Below, one piece after another: positions 1 to 11,580 of a stretch of 64,000 nt of DNA. This DNA is from Neostapfia colusana (Eukaryota; Streptophyta; Magnoliopsida; Poales; Poaceae), in assembly GCA_030760725.1 (NCBI GenBank), contig JASWHV010000001.1, positions 74,731,683-74,795,682 of the forward strand, in the 5' to 3' direction. The notes beneath the pieces are model-generated. The model was not told the DNA's origin. It saw only the letters and a list, made by a program, of their open reading frames with translations, and did not search any database. Within the stretch, counting starts at the first letter, position 1; each line of letters begins with the position of its first letter. The position numbers were made by a program, and so were the translations under genes.

Positions 1-158
1 CTAGTTTTGTCACAGTTTAACACGTTGAGATTAGTCGCATACACGGTTTCTTTAACAGATCGGTTTTCTGCTGAGGGGTGTTTTGTTGCTTCCGCTGAAA
101 AGTTTTTATCTACCATTCACCCCCCTCTGGTAGCTTTACACGTGTACTTCGATCCTAC
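1..158 (+). repeat. 3' end of an LTR, probably copia-type
   Basis: The stretch ends in a CA terminus (gatcctaca) shortly after a C-rich run (attcacccccctctggtag). This arrangement is common at the 3' end of grass Ty1/copia LTRs. The sequence changes character at about 159, where a GC-rich gypsy LTR begins. No primer-binding site follows, so this is a fragment on which the next element abuts. The start lies outside the window. The family call is tentative. Confidence 0.4.
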
Positions 159-725
159 ACCCTCGGCGCCTAGACGAGGGGAGGATCTAGAAGAGAGAAC
201 CCGAGCCCGACCTCGGGTAGGAAGAAAAGCAGGTGGCCTTCAATGCGGAGCAGGTGCTGCCGCGACCAAGTGGGGAGGCACTCGAGTACTGCCTTTGGCG
301 GAAGCATTGAAGGCCCATCCCATTCGATGGAAAAAAAGAGTAGGAGGAGTATGCAGGACGTGCATCCCAGGGACAACACGGGAGCAGGCGGAGCGGCGGA
401 CTCACAATACAGAGGCTTCATCGAGTACCAAGGTCGACGTACGACGGGACAGCCGTCCCTGTAACCACGACCTCCTCTCCACTTAAGATTTAAGAGAGAT
501 ACGGTAAGAGTGAGTATAAAGGGAGAAACTTATCATCTCCTTGGGGACAAGCTCTCGCACTTGTAAGAGAACAACACCCATTCCTAACAAAGAACAGCGA
601 GACATCCCAAACTGGACGTAGGAACCATGCATGAACCAGTGTAATTCCTTTGTGTTCTTAGCTAGGCCATCTCGAGGACGAACGAACGGTACATTAGTTA
701 CTAGTCAGAAATCCAAACACCAACA
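159..725 (+). mobile_element. Tat-type gypsy LTR (3' part), copy 1
   Basis: A GC-rich leader contains a TATA box (515-520) and is followed at about 727 by ttggcaagccaggtagggg. This closely resembles the ttggcgcgccaggtagggg that marks the primer-binding and leader boundary of RIRE2/Cinful/Grande-type Tat elements. The LTR is therefore taken to end near 725. Its left part is missing or abuts the fragment at 1-158. No second LTR of this copy is present. The long reading frame at 7-486 crosses the junction and is not a gene. Confidence 0.6.
515..520 (+). promoter_or_regulatory. TATA box of the Tat LTR
   Basis: TATAAA within gagtataaaggga, about 205 bases before the LTR end. This is the expected place for the element promoter. 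Confidence 0.5.
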
Positions 726-850
726 GTTGGCAAGCCAGGTAGGGGACTGCCACGTGTTCCTGTTCTTCGTGTCTTCGATGGCTTCCCCACGATCGACTCC
801 CGCACCAGCGCAATAATATTCCACCATAGGCGGCGGGATGGAGCCCCGTT

Positions 851-1618
851 TTGCCCTCACCCGCCAGACCCTCCGCTTTTGGAAGTATGGACTTCTTCGC
901 CAGTAGCTTTGGTACCCTACACGTCTCCAACGGGATACCCAACGCTCGATCCGGAGCAAGATGGGAGACCGACGCCTCCGGCGCATACGCCACGTACAGT
1001 GTCTCAGTGTCAACCTTCACAGGGATGATTGAGCGTGCACTGACATTGCTCCATCACATCTTGTTGTACATATATAGCTCCAACGATGACACCAAAAGGA
1101 GCGAGCACCCCTCTCGTGAGTGCCACGTCGCCGAGATAACCAACGCCCCCCAGCTCGCTACACCAACCAGCGCGAGCCCACGGCTGGCCGATCAGCTCTT
1201 CGTGTGGCGCGCTGCCTCGAAGGTCGACCAATCCCAGCTCAACGTGAACTTTGATGCCTTCGTGGCATCAACACGTTCCGGCCCCAGCACGGGCTCGAAC
1301 ACGGCATGGCTCCGTGCCCGCCAGGTCCATGCCGACATCATCAACGACGGCCGCACCCCACGCTTCCAATTGGCCAGCCAGAATGTGGCGGCCGCCGCCG
1401 CCATACTACTTAACATGCCCGAGCCCGCCGACCCTGAAGCTGGCAGGCTCACCAAGATCTCCAGGTGCTCCTGGCCACATCCGACGCCTAGCAGGCCAAA
1501 AGTTTCTCGCCCAGGCCTAGGGTTAGTCAACCCCCAGCCGAGCCACATTCAAAAGCGTGGCAGGAGCGGAATGAATCATACTGGAACCCACACACCGAGT
1601 CAAGCGACCCGACCTTAG
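851..1618 (+). pseudogene. gag: gag N-terminal region (Tat type)
   Basis: An open frame of 255 codons. Its second half carries the ARQVHADIINDGR and AAAAAILLNMPEPADPEA segments, which resemble the N-terminal linker of Tat gag proteins that precedes the capsid-like retrotransposon gag domain. The gag core downstream is in other frames, so this is the surviving front of a broken gene. The true start may lie earlier, near 838, where a MEPRFALTRQTLRF-like reading exists in another frame. In an intact element gag forms the virus-like particle in the cytoplasm. Confidence 0.5.
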
Positions 1619-1861
1619 AGGGTCAGATCATCAACCCCGTCGCACAACAAGGTGCACGAGCATGTAGGGCCCTGCAACCTCCGCCGGATTCCTGAGGCCA
1701 GGCGACGAGCTCGGGAAGGCCTCATGGACTCACCGATCGAGTCTTGGCCCCAACAGCCCCGTCGGGTTAACTGCCACATCTATAGAAGAGGTTGAAGCCC
1801 GAGGCCCGGTCCTCCCGGCTTGAGAGCCTCCGAAAAACAGATACGCAGCACACCCTTTCTG

Positions 1862-2456
1862 CAAAAGTTCCAGGCCCATACCAACATCGGGAAGTATGAC
1901 GGGGAGACCAACCCCAGTGTATGGTTTGAGGACTAATGCTTGGCTTTCCGAGCTGGTGGAGCGGATGATGACGATTTATCCAATACCTCCCCATCTACCT
2001 AGCTGAGCCAGGCCGGGCATGGCTGGAGTACCTTCCGCCCGACAGCATCCGAAACTGGGCTGAGCTTCAAGAGGCATTTGTTGGCAACTTCCAGGGGACC
2101 TATGCACGCCCCAACAACTCTTGGGACCTCAAGGGTTGCTGACAGAAGCTGCACAAACCCTGCAGCAATACATCAGATGCTTCTCGAAGAAGTGCAATGA
2201 GCTCCCCGACGTCATTGACGCCGATGTTATTGCAGCCTTCCTCTCCGGAACAACCTTCGAGTCCCTTGTGCACAAGCTCGGCCGCGTCAAGCCAAGAAGC
2301 ATGAGGGACCTCCTCGACATCACCACAAATCACGCTTCCGGCAAGGAAGCGCTTGGGGCCATCTTCGACAAACGAAAGCCAAAGAACCCTGATGCTGGGA
2401 GCAAAGAGGCACCCCGCAAGGGCAACAAGAAGAAGCGAGCGGGTGCCATAAAGTGA
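1862..2456 (+). pseudogene. gag: gag core, frameshifted (Tat type)
   Basis: Translation gives IQYLPIYLAEPGRAWLEYLP and then NWAELQEAFVGNFQGTY and SWDLKGC, the classic Retrotrans_gag core. It then changes frame to LQQYIRCFSKKCNELPDV, AAFLSGTTFESLVHKLGR and RDLLDITTNHASGKEA. The frame change falls just after DLKGC, and this copy also has a stop codon there (tga instead of the cga in copy 2). The same frame change occurs in copy 2 near 40240, so the lesion was inherited from a shared parent. An earlier break removes continuity with the N-terminal frame. Confidence 0.8.
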
Positions 2457-2489
2457 AAATACCCAACCAACATTGGATTAGACCTCGTC

Positions 2490-2735
2490 GTGGCCGTAGA
2501 GAGCCACGAAGGCAAGAGACTTGCCACGAAGCCAATGGGCTACTTCGAGAAACTCCTCGAGAAGCCATGCACCAACCACGCCAATCCGGTAAGGCATGCC
2601 CTAAACAACTGCGCCCTTTTGAAGCGTTTCATCAGCATCGAGCCGGACGCGGCAGGCAAGAAGCCCGCCGAGTCGAGCCTCGAGCCCGACGATAGAGGGC
2701 TGTCTCATGATCATCATAGGAAGCCAAACATATGA
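2490..2735 (+). pseudogene. gag: gag C-terminal region (Tat type)
   Basis: The frame reads GYFEKLLEKPCTNHANPVRH followed by NCALLKRFIS, the conserved segment after the nucleocapsid part of Tat gag (typical form: FE-LLE-PCPNH--PVKH). It is separated from the core by a stop codon at 2454-2456 and a frame change. It cannot be expressed as part of gag without both breaks being bypassed. Confidence 0.65.
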
Positions 2736-2883
2736 AAGCCGCTGGAGGCAGAAGCTAACAACCTGAGAGGTCAGTATCGTCTCTCCCACAACCCCGACCA
2801 TCCTTCGGTGGTTCGAAGCAGTGGTTGCCTTTGACTGATCGGACCACCCACACCTCATACCGCAGCCCGGGTGCTTCCCCCTA

Positions 2884-3107
2884 GTGGTGGACCCAGTCAT
2901 AGTCCTGAAGCGCCTGACCAGGGTCTTGATGGATGGGGGAAGCGGTCTCAAAATTATTATTTTGGGACCCTCGACGCTTTGGGGATCTCACGCTCGAGCC
3001 TCCGTCCCACGTGAGACCCCTTCCATGGCGTCATCCCGGGCTAGCAGCCGGTGCCACTGGGAAAGATCGACCTCCCCATCACATTAGGGGACAAGTCCAA
3101 CTTCCGC
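2884..3107 (+). pseudogene. protease fragment (Tat type)
   Basis: The reading VVDPVIVLKRLTRVLMDGGS-GL is the segment around the flap of Tat aspartic proteases. It is followed by a decayed counterpart of LGKIDLPVTFGD and FRTETL. The catalytic DSG triplet is not visible upstream. After 3107 this copy jumps, by a deletion of about 348 bases, to noncoding sequence. In copy 2 the same region continues into FLDFDGTYHAILGRP (53925-53970). Confidence 0.6.
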
Positions 3108-3602
3108 ACTGAGACCCTAGACGTCACCGTTTGTATCTGGAAACCTCAAGTCGAGCAGACATAATATATAGACGCCAGGATTGTCTCCCCTTTTCTCCCT
3201 TTGGCTCCCTCCGGCGCTGCGTGATCCTTAAAAAAAGCACCACACAACGGAAGGAACGAACCGACTACCGCGCGGCGCTCGGGGGCTGCCCACCCGCTTA
3301 GAGCTCAAATGCGTCACTCAAAAATTTACTGACCCTCATCACAACCCACAACTTGAGACATCAAAAGGTTCCTTTTATAAAAAAGAAAGGGTGGAAATTA
3401 CAGCTCAGGCAAGTCACAAGGACAAAACAAAAATACATATCAAGAGTACTTTCACAAAAAAGAAGACATGACTATGATGAAGAGCCGCCTGGCCCCCGGC
3501 GCCAGTCTGCCTCCTCCTTGACTGCCCTTCCCGGGACAAGCTCAGCCAAGAAGGACGCAGCAGAAGCAATCGCGTCGCCAATGCCTTCGGAGTACGCAGC
3601 CA
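3108..3602 (+). other. Tat noncoding tail upstream of the missing antisense-ORF region
   Basis: It aligns base by base with 54256-54740 of copy 2, including cgcgcggcgctcgggggct and acaacttgagacatcaaaag. No coding frame is convincing. In copy 2 the sequence continues into a minus-strand reading frame; here it is cut at 3602. Confidence 0.6.
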
Positions 3603-5301
3603 GTTTTATTGCAGCAAGCAAGTTTTATTTCACAATCATGATAAAAACAGCAACAATCTCTAGATGAGTTAAGTCCCAACATAACCAAGTAAATCATCAT
3701 CCCTCTATCATAATTCATCATTAACCAAGCCTCAACCAGCCAATACTCTTTCTCAAATTCATCTCATTTTCATAAATGCTCATGAACAACACATATTCAT
3801 ATAACCGATTCCAAACTCATTTTCATGACCAAAACAGTCCCAAAAAACCAGTTCCAATGACAATACCATAACCATACCCGAATAACCATCCCAAGTTCTG
3901 CCTCTAATCATGGAAGTTCGTCAGGTGCTTGTAACCGGAAGCACGGCTATCATGATAGTTTTACACTCTGCAGAGGTGACACCACTTTACCCACAAGTTC
4001 GTGATTTCGTTACTCATCAGCGACTAGAGAGAACCTCCATTCTGCCACAACACAACCGTTGGTGTATGGCCAAGAGATCACAAAATAGCATTTACAAAGG
4101 GGCTACTAGAACGTACGGACCCACTGAGGTTTCGCCGTCAGGCTCAAATCTCCATTCTCCTACCCACGGGCCCCCTTGTGTGCCATGTAGTTCCCATGGC
4201 AGTCCTCCTCGACTCCCATTCCCTGTGCCATCCAATGGTCCATAACAAGCTAGCAACACACCTAATTAGTCAGCTAAGCCACACTCATATTTGGCCTTGT
4301 AGTGGCACTTTTTTCCTGGCATGTTCTCGCATGAACCGGTCCTTAGATCTACGGCAAGCAAACCACCATCTCATTCAGAAAAATCCATGAACAAAGCTTG
4401 CCTAGATCTCCCCGATTCCATGCTCATTAACATCATCTTATTCTCATCATCTTTAATCTTAATGAGTGCAGTAGCTAACCAAGTTTTATTTTAGTTTTCC
4501 CGTATCCCATAAGTTAAGCGAAGCTAAAAGAAAAACGACCATACCCGACCCAATAATTTTCCCGGTGACAAGGGTGGCTAACAAAGCTAGTCAACTCCTA
4601 CTAAAGGGTTTCCCATAAAGTTGACATGAGCATGTAGTTTTCACAAGCAAAACAGTTCGAAAACATAGGTTTGATATGGTCCGCGGTTCGTGTTGCTCAA
4701 ACGTCTCGAAGTCTTCGTGCTGCAGTTCCTCGTAGATGGTCTCTTGAGCATGTTCTTCTACTCACGACCATGTACATACAAATAATACAACAATCAAACG
4801 TCATGCACAAACTTTACTCAAGATGCAATGAGGTAGATGAATGCAATTCCTATAGTGCAGCTTATAGTAATAAGTTTGCACATGTTCTTGCAAGTTTTAG
4901 TAGGCTTTCATGGGGTTTTACGATGAATGAGGCTTCTGGAATTAAGTGTTGACGTGGTTATGATCTTAACACAAGTTGTAGATCAATTCCACCGTCAAAA
5001 CATAACAGGAACGTGGTCTACCCACATGCAGAAATTCCTGCTCGCAGGGGGTGGAGAAAAATGGGTGTGTAGCAACAGCAGCGACGTGGTAAGAGGGGTG
5101 ATGGGGACCTACCTCTCTTCTTCCTCCTCTCCTCCTTGCAGATGGACCTTTTCACTTGCAATGGCAGCAGCTGGGGTTTTTCTTTGGAGAATTGTAGAGC
5201 TGCGGCTTCGGCAGGATGTTGGGGTCTTCTTCTCCGGCGACGTCAAGGCGGGGCAGAGCTTTAACGGCCGCCAAACTCCAGCAGGGGGCGGTGGCCAGGG
5301 C
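3603..5301 (-). mobile_element. Tekay-type LTR 'A', part 1 (minus strand)
   Basis: The sequence matches LTR C from about 61577 onward and LTR B from about 32690. All three run in minus orientation: in reverse complement they resemble the LTR of the complete element F, for example the shared aaggaccggttcatg block. The 3' end of A in its own orientation (counterpart of 61174-61576) is missing, because A starts abruptly at 3603 against Tat sequence. Element E is inserted after 5301 and A resumes at 17544. A lacks 27 bases present in C around the GC splice donor. Confidence 0.75.
4680..4761 (-). other. Candidate LTR exon (A copy), donor deleted
   Basis: In minus orientation the frame opens with VEEHAQETIYEELQHEDFE and continues to QHEPR. 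It aligns codon for codon with the LTR C exon at 62670-62757. Nine of 27 compared codons differ, five at third positions (four of them silent), four at first and none at second. The end of the exon and the GC splice donor found in B and C are lost through the 27-base deletion. Confidence 0.45.
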
Positions 5302-8300
5302 TGTAAAAGCCCCAAAAACGTGAATGCAAAGAAATGAATGATTGAACGTCATTGTGTTTCGGGTTCATGGAAAATGGGACTTACAAAAACTTTCTTGCAC
5401 GGGATGGGGTACATGAGGTGCAACCACATGGTTTCAAGCATTCTTTTGAATGTGTTGGACCAAGGTGGAGTTAAACTCATGTGTAATCATACATGTGTAT
5501 GAGAATGGATAAAAAGAAGATCGTTAGACTCAAAGGCTCCGCTCAAGTTGCCGCCAAACTTTTGAATACACATGGAACCTCATGCATTTGAAATTGGGGA
5601 GATTTATGGTGGCAGCATTCTGCTTTTAGGGTGAGCCAAAAAGGAGTGAATTATGACCATGTTTGAATTTGTGATGAAGTCACATTTGATAGGAAAAGTT
5701 TAAACTGAACTGGTGAGGTTTAGACTAGGACCAAAAATTGACCAAGTATGTCTTATGAGCAAACCAAACTTGTTCACTAAATTCAAAAGTGGCCATTTCA
5801 AAAATGGCATACAAACTGTGGTTGCAAACATTCTAAGTGCAGCAACCAACTTTAAAAGTTGATTCCATAATTGAAATCCTCAGCCCAAATTGTGGTAATA
5901 TAAATTTTCACCACATTGGGAAGTATGTTGGCTAAGCATTTGCAAGAGGACTTAAAATTCAGTTTGAACTAAATGGTTCACTTCAAGGAAAAGGAGGCCA
6001 TGTCCAAAAAGGAAATTCAAACTGTGGGTTAAAAATTTGTATTTGCAATGGCCAACTCAAAGAAAAGAAGGCATATTCAAATTCTTCAGGTTTGAATCAG
6101 CGAGAATGCAAATTTTTAGAAAGTTTGGAGTTCTTTGATTATGAATATCAAAGGGGCTTATGAACTTCCTTGGAATTTGGATTCAAATTTGAAACTGAGG
6201 TAAAACTTATCAACTTGCCAAATGGCTTTTGAATTTGAGTTCCTCATGGTTGAAATTTGCACCTGCCAAAATTGGGAGATCTTTTGGAAGGAGCAGGGGT
6301 GGACCCCACTTGCCATTGAGCCAAATAGACTTGCTCCCTAAGTCTTCTCTGCCTGTTCACTGGGGCCCAGCTGTCTGTGAGATGAGCCACGGGCTCTGGT
6401 TTGCCTCTCCCGAGCTGTTGACAGCAGGTGTGCAGCGGCGACAACGCACGCACTCGACGATTCCCGGCTGCTCTCACGATTGAACCGACTCGGTTGCGAT
6501 CGGCAAAATATCCCTTCCTGGCCACAGCCTCGGTAACACGTTCCTCGTAACTGCAGCACGCTCTCTCGCTCGACTACTGCCTCCCCGAGCGTTTCTTCCT
6601 CCGACAGCGTGCGCACAATCGGTTCACCACCGGCCGGCTGTTTCACCCTGCTGCATACCGAACTGAGCCTCCCCACGGCGTCGTCCTGTCCCTCTCGAGG
6701 TGTCTGGCACAAGAGCCCAACGTTTCTTCCACTGGAACTCGGGACCGAGCTCGGTTTGTCCATCGACGCCACCGTGAACCGCCGGCCACAAGATCACGTC
6801 GCCTGCTCGCTACAGTTCTTCTTCCACCGAGTTGCAAAAGCAAAAAGGTTCGCCTATACCTCTTCTTGCTTCACAGCAACACTGGCAACTTGTCACAGAC
6901 CGTGCTCGCCAGAATTTGGTTTTTCCCGCCGACATGCGATATGAACCGCGAGTAAGAAATCGGGAAATAAGGGCGACACGGTGCACCACTCATCACAAGA
7001 CCAATAAACCCAGTGGTAGATGTTCATGCGAGCACGTGGAATCAAGAACTAGGAAGAACCGTCGAGGAAACCTTCGGTTCTTCAAGTTTTTTGAATTTTC
7101 ACCGAAATCGACCTAAATCGCATGGTGAACTCCTAGTTGCCGATGTTTCTTGTGAGATCAGAGCCTTGGACGTTGCTCCCTAGGTCGTGTAGGAGCTAAC
7201 CGAAGCAAGGTTGGAGCATTACAGCGTCTTCGCGATGTCGCCGGAGTTGCCACAGAGGTTGTCGCCGTCGCGAACCTATTTCCGGTGATTGCCGGTCGGC
7301 GACAAGGGTAGCAACGTGTTCCTCGCATGAAATAATGTATAGGCGGCGAGAATTGGGAAGTTTTGGGCACCGGAACCCCCTCCCGGCGAGAGCTCCGGCG
7401 AGCTCGGCGGCACGGGAGCACGGGTGGCTGGAGGTAGATGAAGATGGGGGTGGCCCACATGTCAGTATCTGTTGCGGGGAAATTAGATCTTCTGTGGCCT
7501 CGGATCAGGCTGTGGCAACGCGGGAAAGATTCTGTGGCCCATGTGGCTTGGTTTCAGCGGTTCACACGTGTGCCCGGGACCCACGGTCAGAGTTTAAACA
7601 TTTCCCGGTTTATTTGAATCCCCAAATTCAGTACAAACTTTAGAACCTCATAAGTTTTTCTAGGAAGCTCCAAATTTAGTGATTAAAATTGGGTTGGATT
7701 AAGGTTGAAACACTCTATCCAAATATGCAACCCAATTTGTATGCAAATTATTAGAAAATGCTGGAAAATTGGGTTGGATTAAGGTTGGATTAAGATTGAA
7801 AATGCTGGAGTTGATTCAGTTAGAATAATTCTGATTTCATGTTTCTGTATTCAAATGAATACAGAAACAATTTCAGAGAATTTCCAAAACTCGGAAATTC
7901 AGTTCTGGTCAGTTCTAGCTCCACAAATCCTAGGAAAATTCATGCATGCTCCCTGAGATATGTTTGAAATTGTGGTTCACTTGAATTTGCATGAAAGTGC
8001 AAATTTAGTCAGAATTAATTCCTTTTTGCCTACATGCTTAGGGAATTGTTCTGGGTGATCTACTCATTGAAAAATTCTAAATTTTGGTCCAGATGACTTT
8101 ATTGTGACAAGGAACTCACATGAAAAGTTTAAGATCCATTGGTGCCCTGGATCAGTACGGTTCTGTTCAACCACATTAGATGATCAACACACAAGTGATG
8201 AAACACACTTATCACTTGATCATAGCACTTAAACCCAAACCCCAACCACTAGCACCAGTGTCATTTTAAATTCTTAAACAGAGTTCCAGATTTAAACTTG

Positions 8301-9891
8301 TCTTTAGAACTTGTTAGCAAAAGTTTTACAATTAAACCTATATGCATATTCATAACATGTAGTGATTAAACGTGGAAAAGTTGAGGAGAAGTGAAGTTTG
8401 GATCAAGGAGCAAGAAGGGCAGTGGTTAAGCTTCAAGTCATCAGCAACTAACTTCATAATTATCTGACTTTAGTCACCTGCAAAACCAAGGCAAGCTCCG
8501 GTTTGCATTTAAGCTGTTTTATAAAGTGTTTACTTTGTTCACTACTATGGTTCGAGTTTGTATGTGGATGAGGTCAAGGATGTTTTATAGTCCACTTGCA
8601 TAACCAAAATGAACCCTGGGGTCCAGGGTAGAAAGGTGTCATCGCTGTAGAATAAGGCCATGCTAAATAGGCTAGGACATCCGGTAGAAGACGAGTAGTT
8701 GGAATCTACTCACGAGCTATAGTTCAGGATTACATAAGTGTGGTTGGAAAAGAGGCAAACTAAAGTTTACATTTCTAAAGATGAGACCGGGCAGGAGGGT
8801 AGGCAGCGACAAGACGAGGTCTTGGTCGAGTCGCTCTGCCTGTGTCGGTTAAGGACCGAAGCGTGTGCAGCCCCGCTGAGCAAGTATTGAGTTGTGTACC
8901 GGATGCTTACTGCTATATGGGCACCAGGAAACTGATGTACTAGGTTCACTAGATTGTAAAGGCATACCACATCGTCTCGTTAGACCTATGAGCCCGAGAC
9001 GGCGCGACCGGTTCTACAGTCGAGTGTCCTGTGAAAGGTTGCCACATACGACGTAATGAAGGACGCCAGATTTGGGTCTTCAGAGGCAGGCATATGTGTT
9101 GAGTTATCCGGGTAGTGTTTTATTCGAATCACCGTCCCTCGCGGTTATTGAGTACCGCTTGCTCACTGTGTTGTGACGTAGTAATCAAGTTGTGTGAGAA
9201 GAGTTTGCAAAGTTTTAATTGCTTCTATGATTATTGTAAATTGCATGAAAACCCTGTTTGAAGTAGAGATAGAGCAAATTAAAGTTAATTTCCACCTTGG
9301 GACAAGTAACATTGGAATGAAGCGTTTCTTGTTTGATTGTGGAGTTCCAATGTTGCTGGGCGCAAGGTCACCATTGTGATGGCTAAAATCTGAAAGTTAA
9401 GGATGAACTTGTAGGCGAGTCTTTTTGGCAAATACATGTTTAGGTCTTAAGTTACTCTCATGTAGAGTTGCATGCTTTAGGAGAGACGGTTAAGTCTTGC
9501 TGAGCCTTTGTGCTCACTCTTTCTATATTAGTGGTTTTGCAGGTTAATATCGTTGTTGTCCGGTGAGCCTCGGAGATTTCCGAGTCATGTTACACATGGA
9601 GAACCTAGCCGCTGCCATGTCTTCGTGTTGCTAGGGAGAGGAGTCCGCGGGCTGGACCTCTTCTCGGGTGCTCATTAGTTATTCGACGTGAGCTGTTTAT
9701 AGACTTCCACTGTAGTTAATTTATGTAAATTATTTACAAAGAACTTTTGTAAGCTTCCGCTTTTGATTTATGTAATACAATTTTCCTTATATGTGTGCTG
9801 TTGGGTGCCGCATAACACGGCACCACCCAATGCGATTCCCGGGCGAGGTGCCTCATCCCCGTGACTGAACGTGCGGCGTCGGGGTCCTGTA
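5302..9891 (+). mobile_element. 5' LTR of element E
   Basis: It starts tgtaaaagcccc and ends near cctgta, four bases before the PBS. It carries about 90 bases (5485-5575) that the 3' LTR lacks, and lacks about 90 bases present in the 3' LTR near 15300-15435. A degraded candidate exon begins at 8380 (VEEK, then a stop). The conserved GC-donor-like block caaggcaagctccgg is at 8487. A hairpin lies at 9501-9516 and an acceptor-like ttttgcag ends at 9542. Short frames here are not conserved between the two LTRs. Confidence 0.85.
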
Positions 9892-9895
9892 AGCA

Positions 9896-9908
9896 TGGTA
9901 TCAGAGCC
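9896..9908 (+). promoter_or_regulatory. Primer-binding site of element E (initiator Met tRNA)
   Basis: tggtatcagagcc, the usual plant initiator-methionine tRNA complement, lies four bases after the 5' LTR end. Confidence 0.85.
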
Positions 9909-11580
9909 GCATTGGTAATAGCGACTGGAATAAGGATCGTATTACGACAAAAACTTAGGATACGGTGAGGAAACAGTATTAGGCCCACATAAGAACTATA
10001 GTAGTATAGTTACTTAAAGTGGCATGACTAACATATGTGTTATAATTCTGAATTTTGATTATGTAACGACGCACCTACGCTCAGGTAAGCATGGTAAGGA
10101 ACGCCACCGAAAGCGGTTCAATTTTGGTTAGCTCCCCTGACGAGAAAAGTGGGTCAGGGATAGGTCTCACAGCTTGGTGTGACACGTTAATATGAAACTC
10201 TTGAACTCTTCATGTTCCTGAGTTCATATGAAACGCTGATCCCTAGCGTGCATTAGGAAAGAATGTGGAGACCCCATTGTGTGGTCAGTAATGCGATAGT
10301 GTGTTCTTCTGGAAATAGCCTAGGAGGACATACGCAGCGCTTGCCATCGGCATGCCCTGCAGGGTAGTAGGTGGTATCTGTTGGGGTGATAAAATTCCCA
10401 ATCGTGACGACCCGTTCGTGCTCTACTCGGGTTCCCCGTCGTGTGGTGTAAAAACAAGATCATGTACCTTGAGACGTGGCTTAACTCAAGGACGGCCATA
10501 TGGAAATGATACGGGCGTATGTATTTACTTTCAAATATGGACCTGCCTGAAATGAAAACAACCTTTGAGTGCACCACTATTGAGTGTTCTTCTGCAGGTA
10601 CTAACAACGTAAGTATCCTGTGTAGTACACGTGTGCGAGAGACCGTTTTAGTGCCACTAATTGAACGGATATGCCAGTATAATCCGGTTTAGGATTTTCT
10701 TTGGTGAGGCTACGTAGTACCGACATGTTCCTTACGGTGCATCGACACCGTACTACACTTAATAACCTCTTCCCTATGAAGAAATGATTCATGAACTAAC
10801 TATCAACTAAAAATGGAAGTTTGAAACAAATATTAGTTACTGAACTCTTATTTTGAGCTAAGATTCAAATGAGAGCATGACTAGGCGTCAAAGTTTTCAA
10901 AAACAGAGTGCTCTGTTTCGAGCAGGAATTCTTGCTGGACTTTAACAGAGCATAACTCTCAGTAGATTTAACCAATTAAGGCGTATGATACAGTAGTGGA
11001 AATATTTTCAAGTGCTCGAAAACTTCTTTGTAGACCTCCAGAGCAAAATCACACGTTAAGTTGGTGAAAAGTCCAGTTGAAGGCAAACTGTTCAGAACCA
11101 GGACAGCAGCAAAAACCTCTCTGGACCTTTCTGTTTTTAAGCCATAACTTCCTGTAGAAAAATCCTTAAGGAACCTATGATACACTGTTGGAAAGGTTAT
11201 GAAGTGTGCAACATTGTTGTAGTTCAAAGGTTGTTCAGATTCTTATTGTATTTGCATATACAACTGTGATAAAGTAGCCACATACAAAGGAGATGCTGGC
11301 AAATTTTATCCAGGAATTCTGTCAACTTTGGAAAATCATAACTTTTAATCCAGAGATGATCTGAAGGCATATGAATACTCGTTGGGAATATACTGAAGTT
11401 AACTTTAACTATGGTATTCAACTTGAGTTATGAAAATTCTTTAACTGGATCAAAATCTGGGTTAGGACAGACGGATCTGTTCTGAACAGCAAAGGGGGCT
11501 AGAAAGGACTACCCCACGGAAGTGATTAAACTCAAGGATAGTCCGGTGGGACGTGAATATCCGATGTGTTTTCAATGAGT
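9909..11580 (+). other. Noncoding leader of element E
   Basis: About 1.7 kb between the PBS and the first pol scrap. Frames are short and match nothing I recognise. The gag gene is absent or beyond recognition. If E is mobilised by relatives, packaging signals would be expected here. Confidence 0.5.

Larger units (their letters stand above)
726..3602 (+). mobile_element. Tat-type gypsy internal region, copy 1, truncated and without pol
   Basis: In order it holds the leader, a gag N-terminal frame (851-1618), a gag core split over two frames (about 1862-2456), the gag tail (2490-2735), a protease fragment (2884-3107) and a noncoding stretch containing the gcgctcgggggctgcc motif. It aligns from about 1436 with the second copy at 39538-41078 plus 53766-54740. 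There is no reverse transcriptase, RNase H or integrase. Relative to copy 2 it lacks about 348 bases, between gagaccct and agacgtcacc, with CCT at both deletion edges. It ends at 3602, where minus-strand LTR sequence begins with no element terminus. Confidence 0.75.

Noticed and set aside
7..486. 159-codon frame at the window start
   Set aside because: It crosses the junction between two different LTRs at about 158 and has no recognisable domain.
6229..7460. Several ORFs of 80-150 codons in the E LTRs
   Set aside because: The two LTR copies do not keep these frames, differences show no third-position preference that I could see, and no known domain appears.
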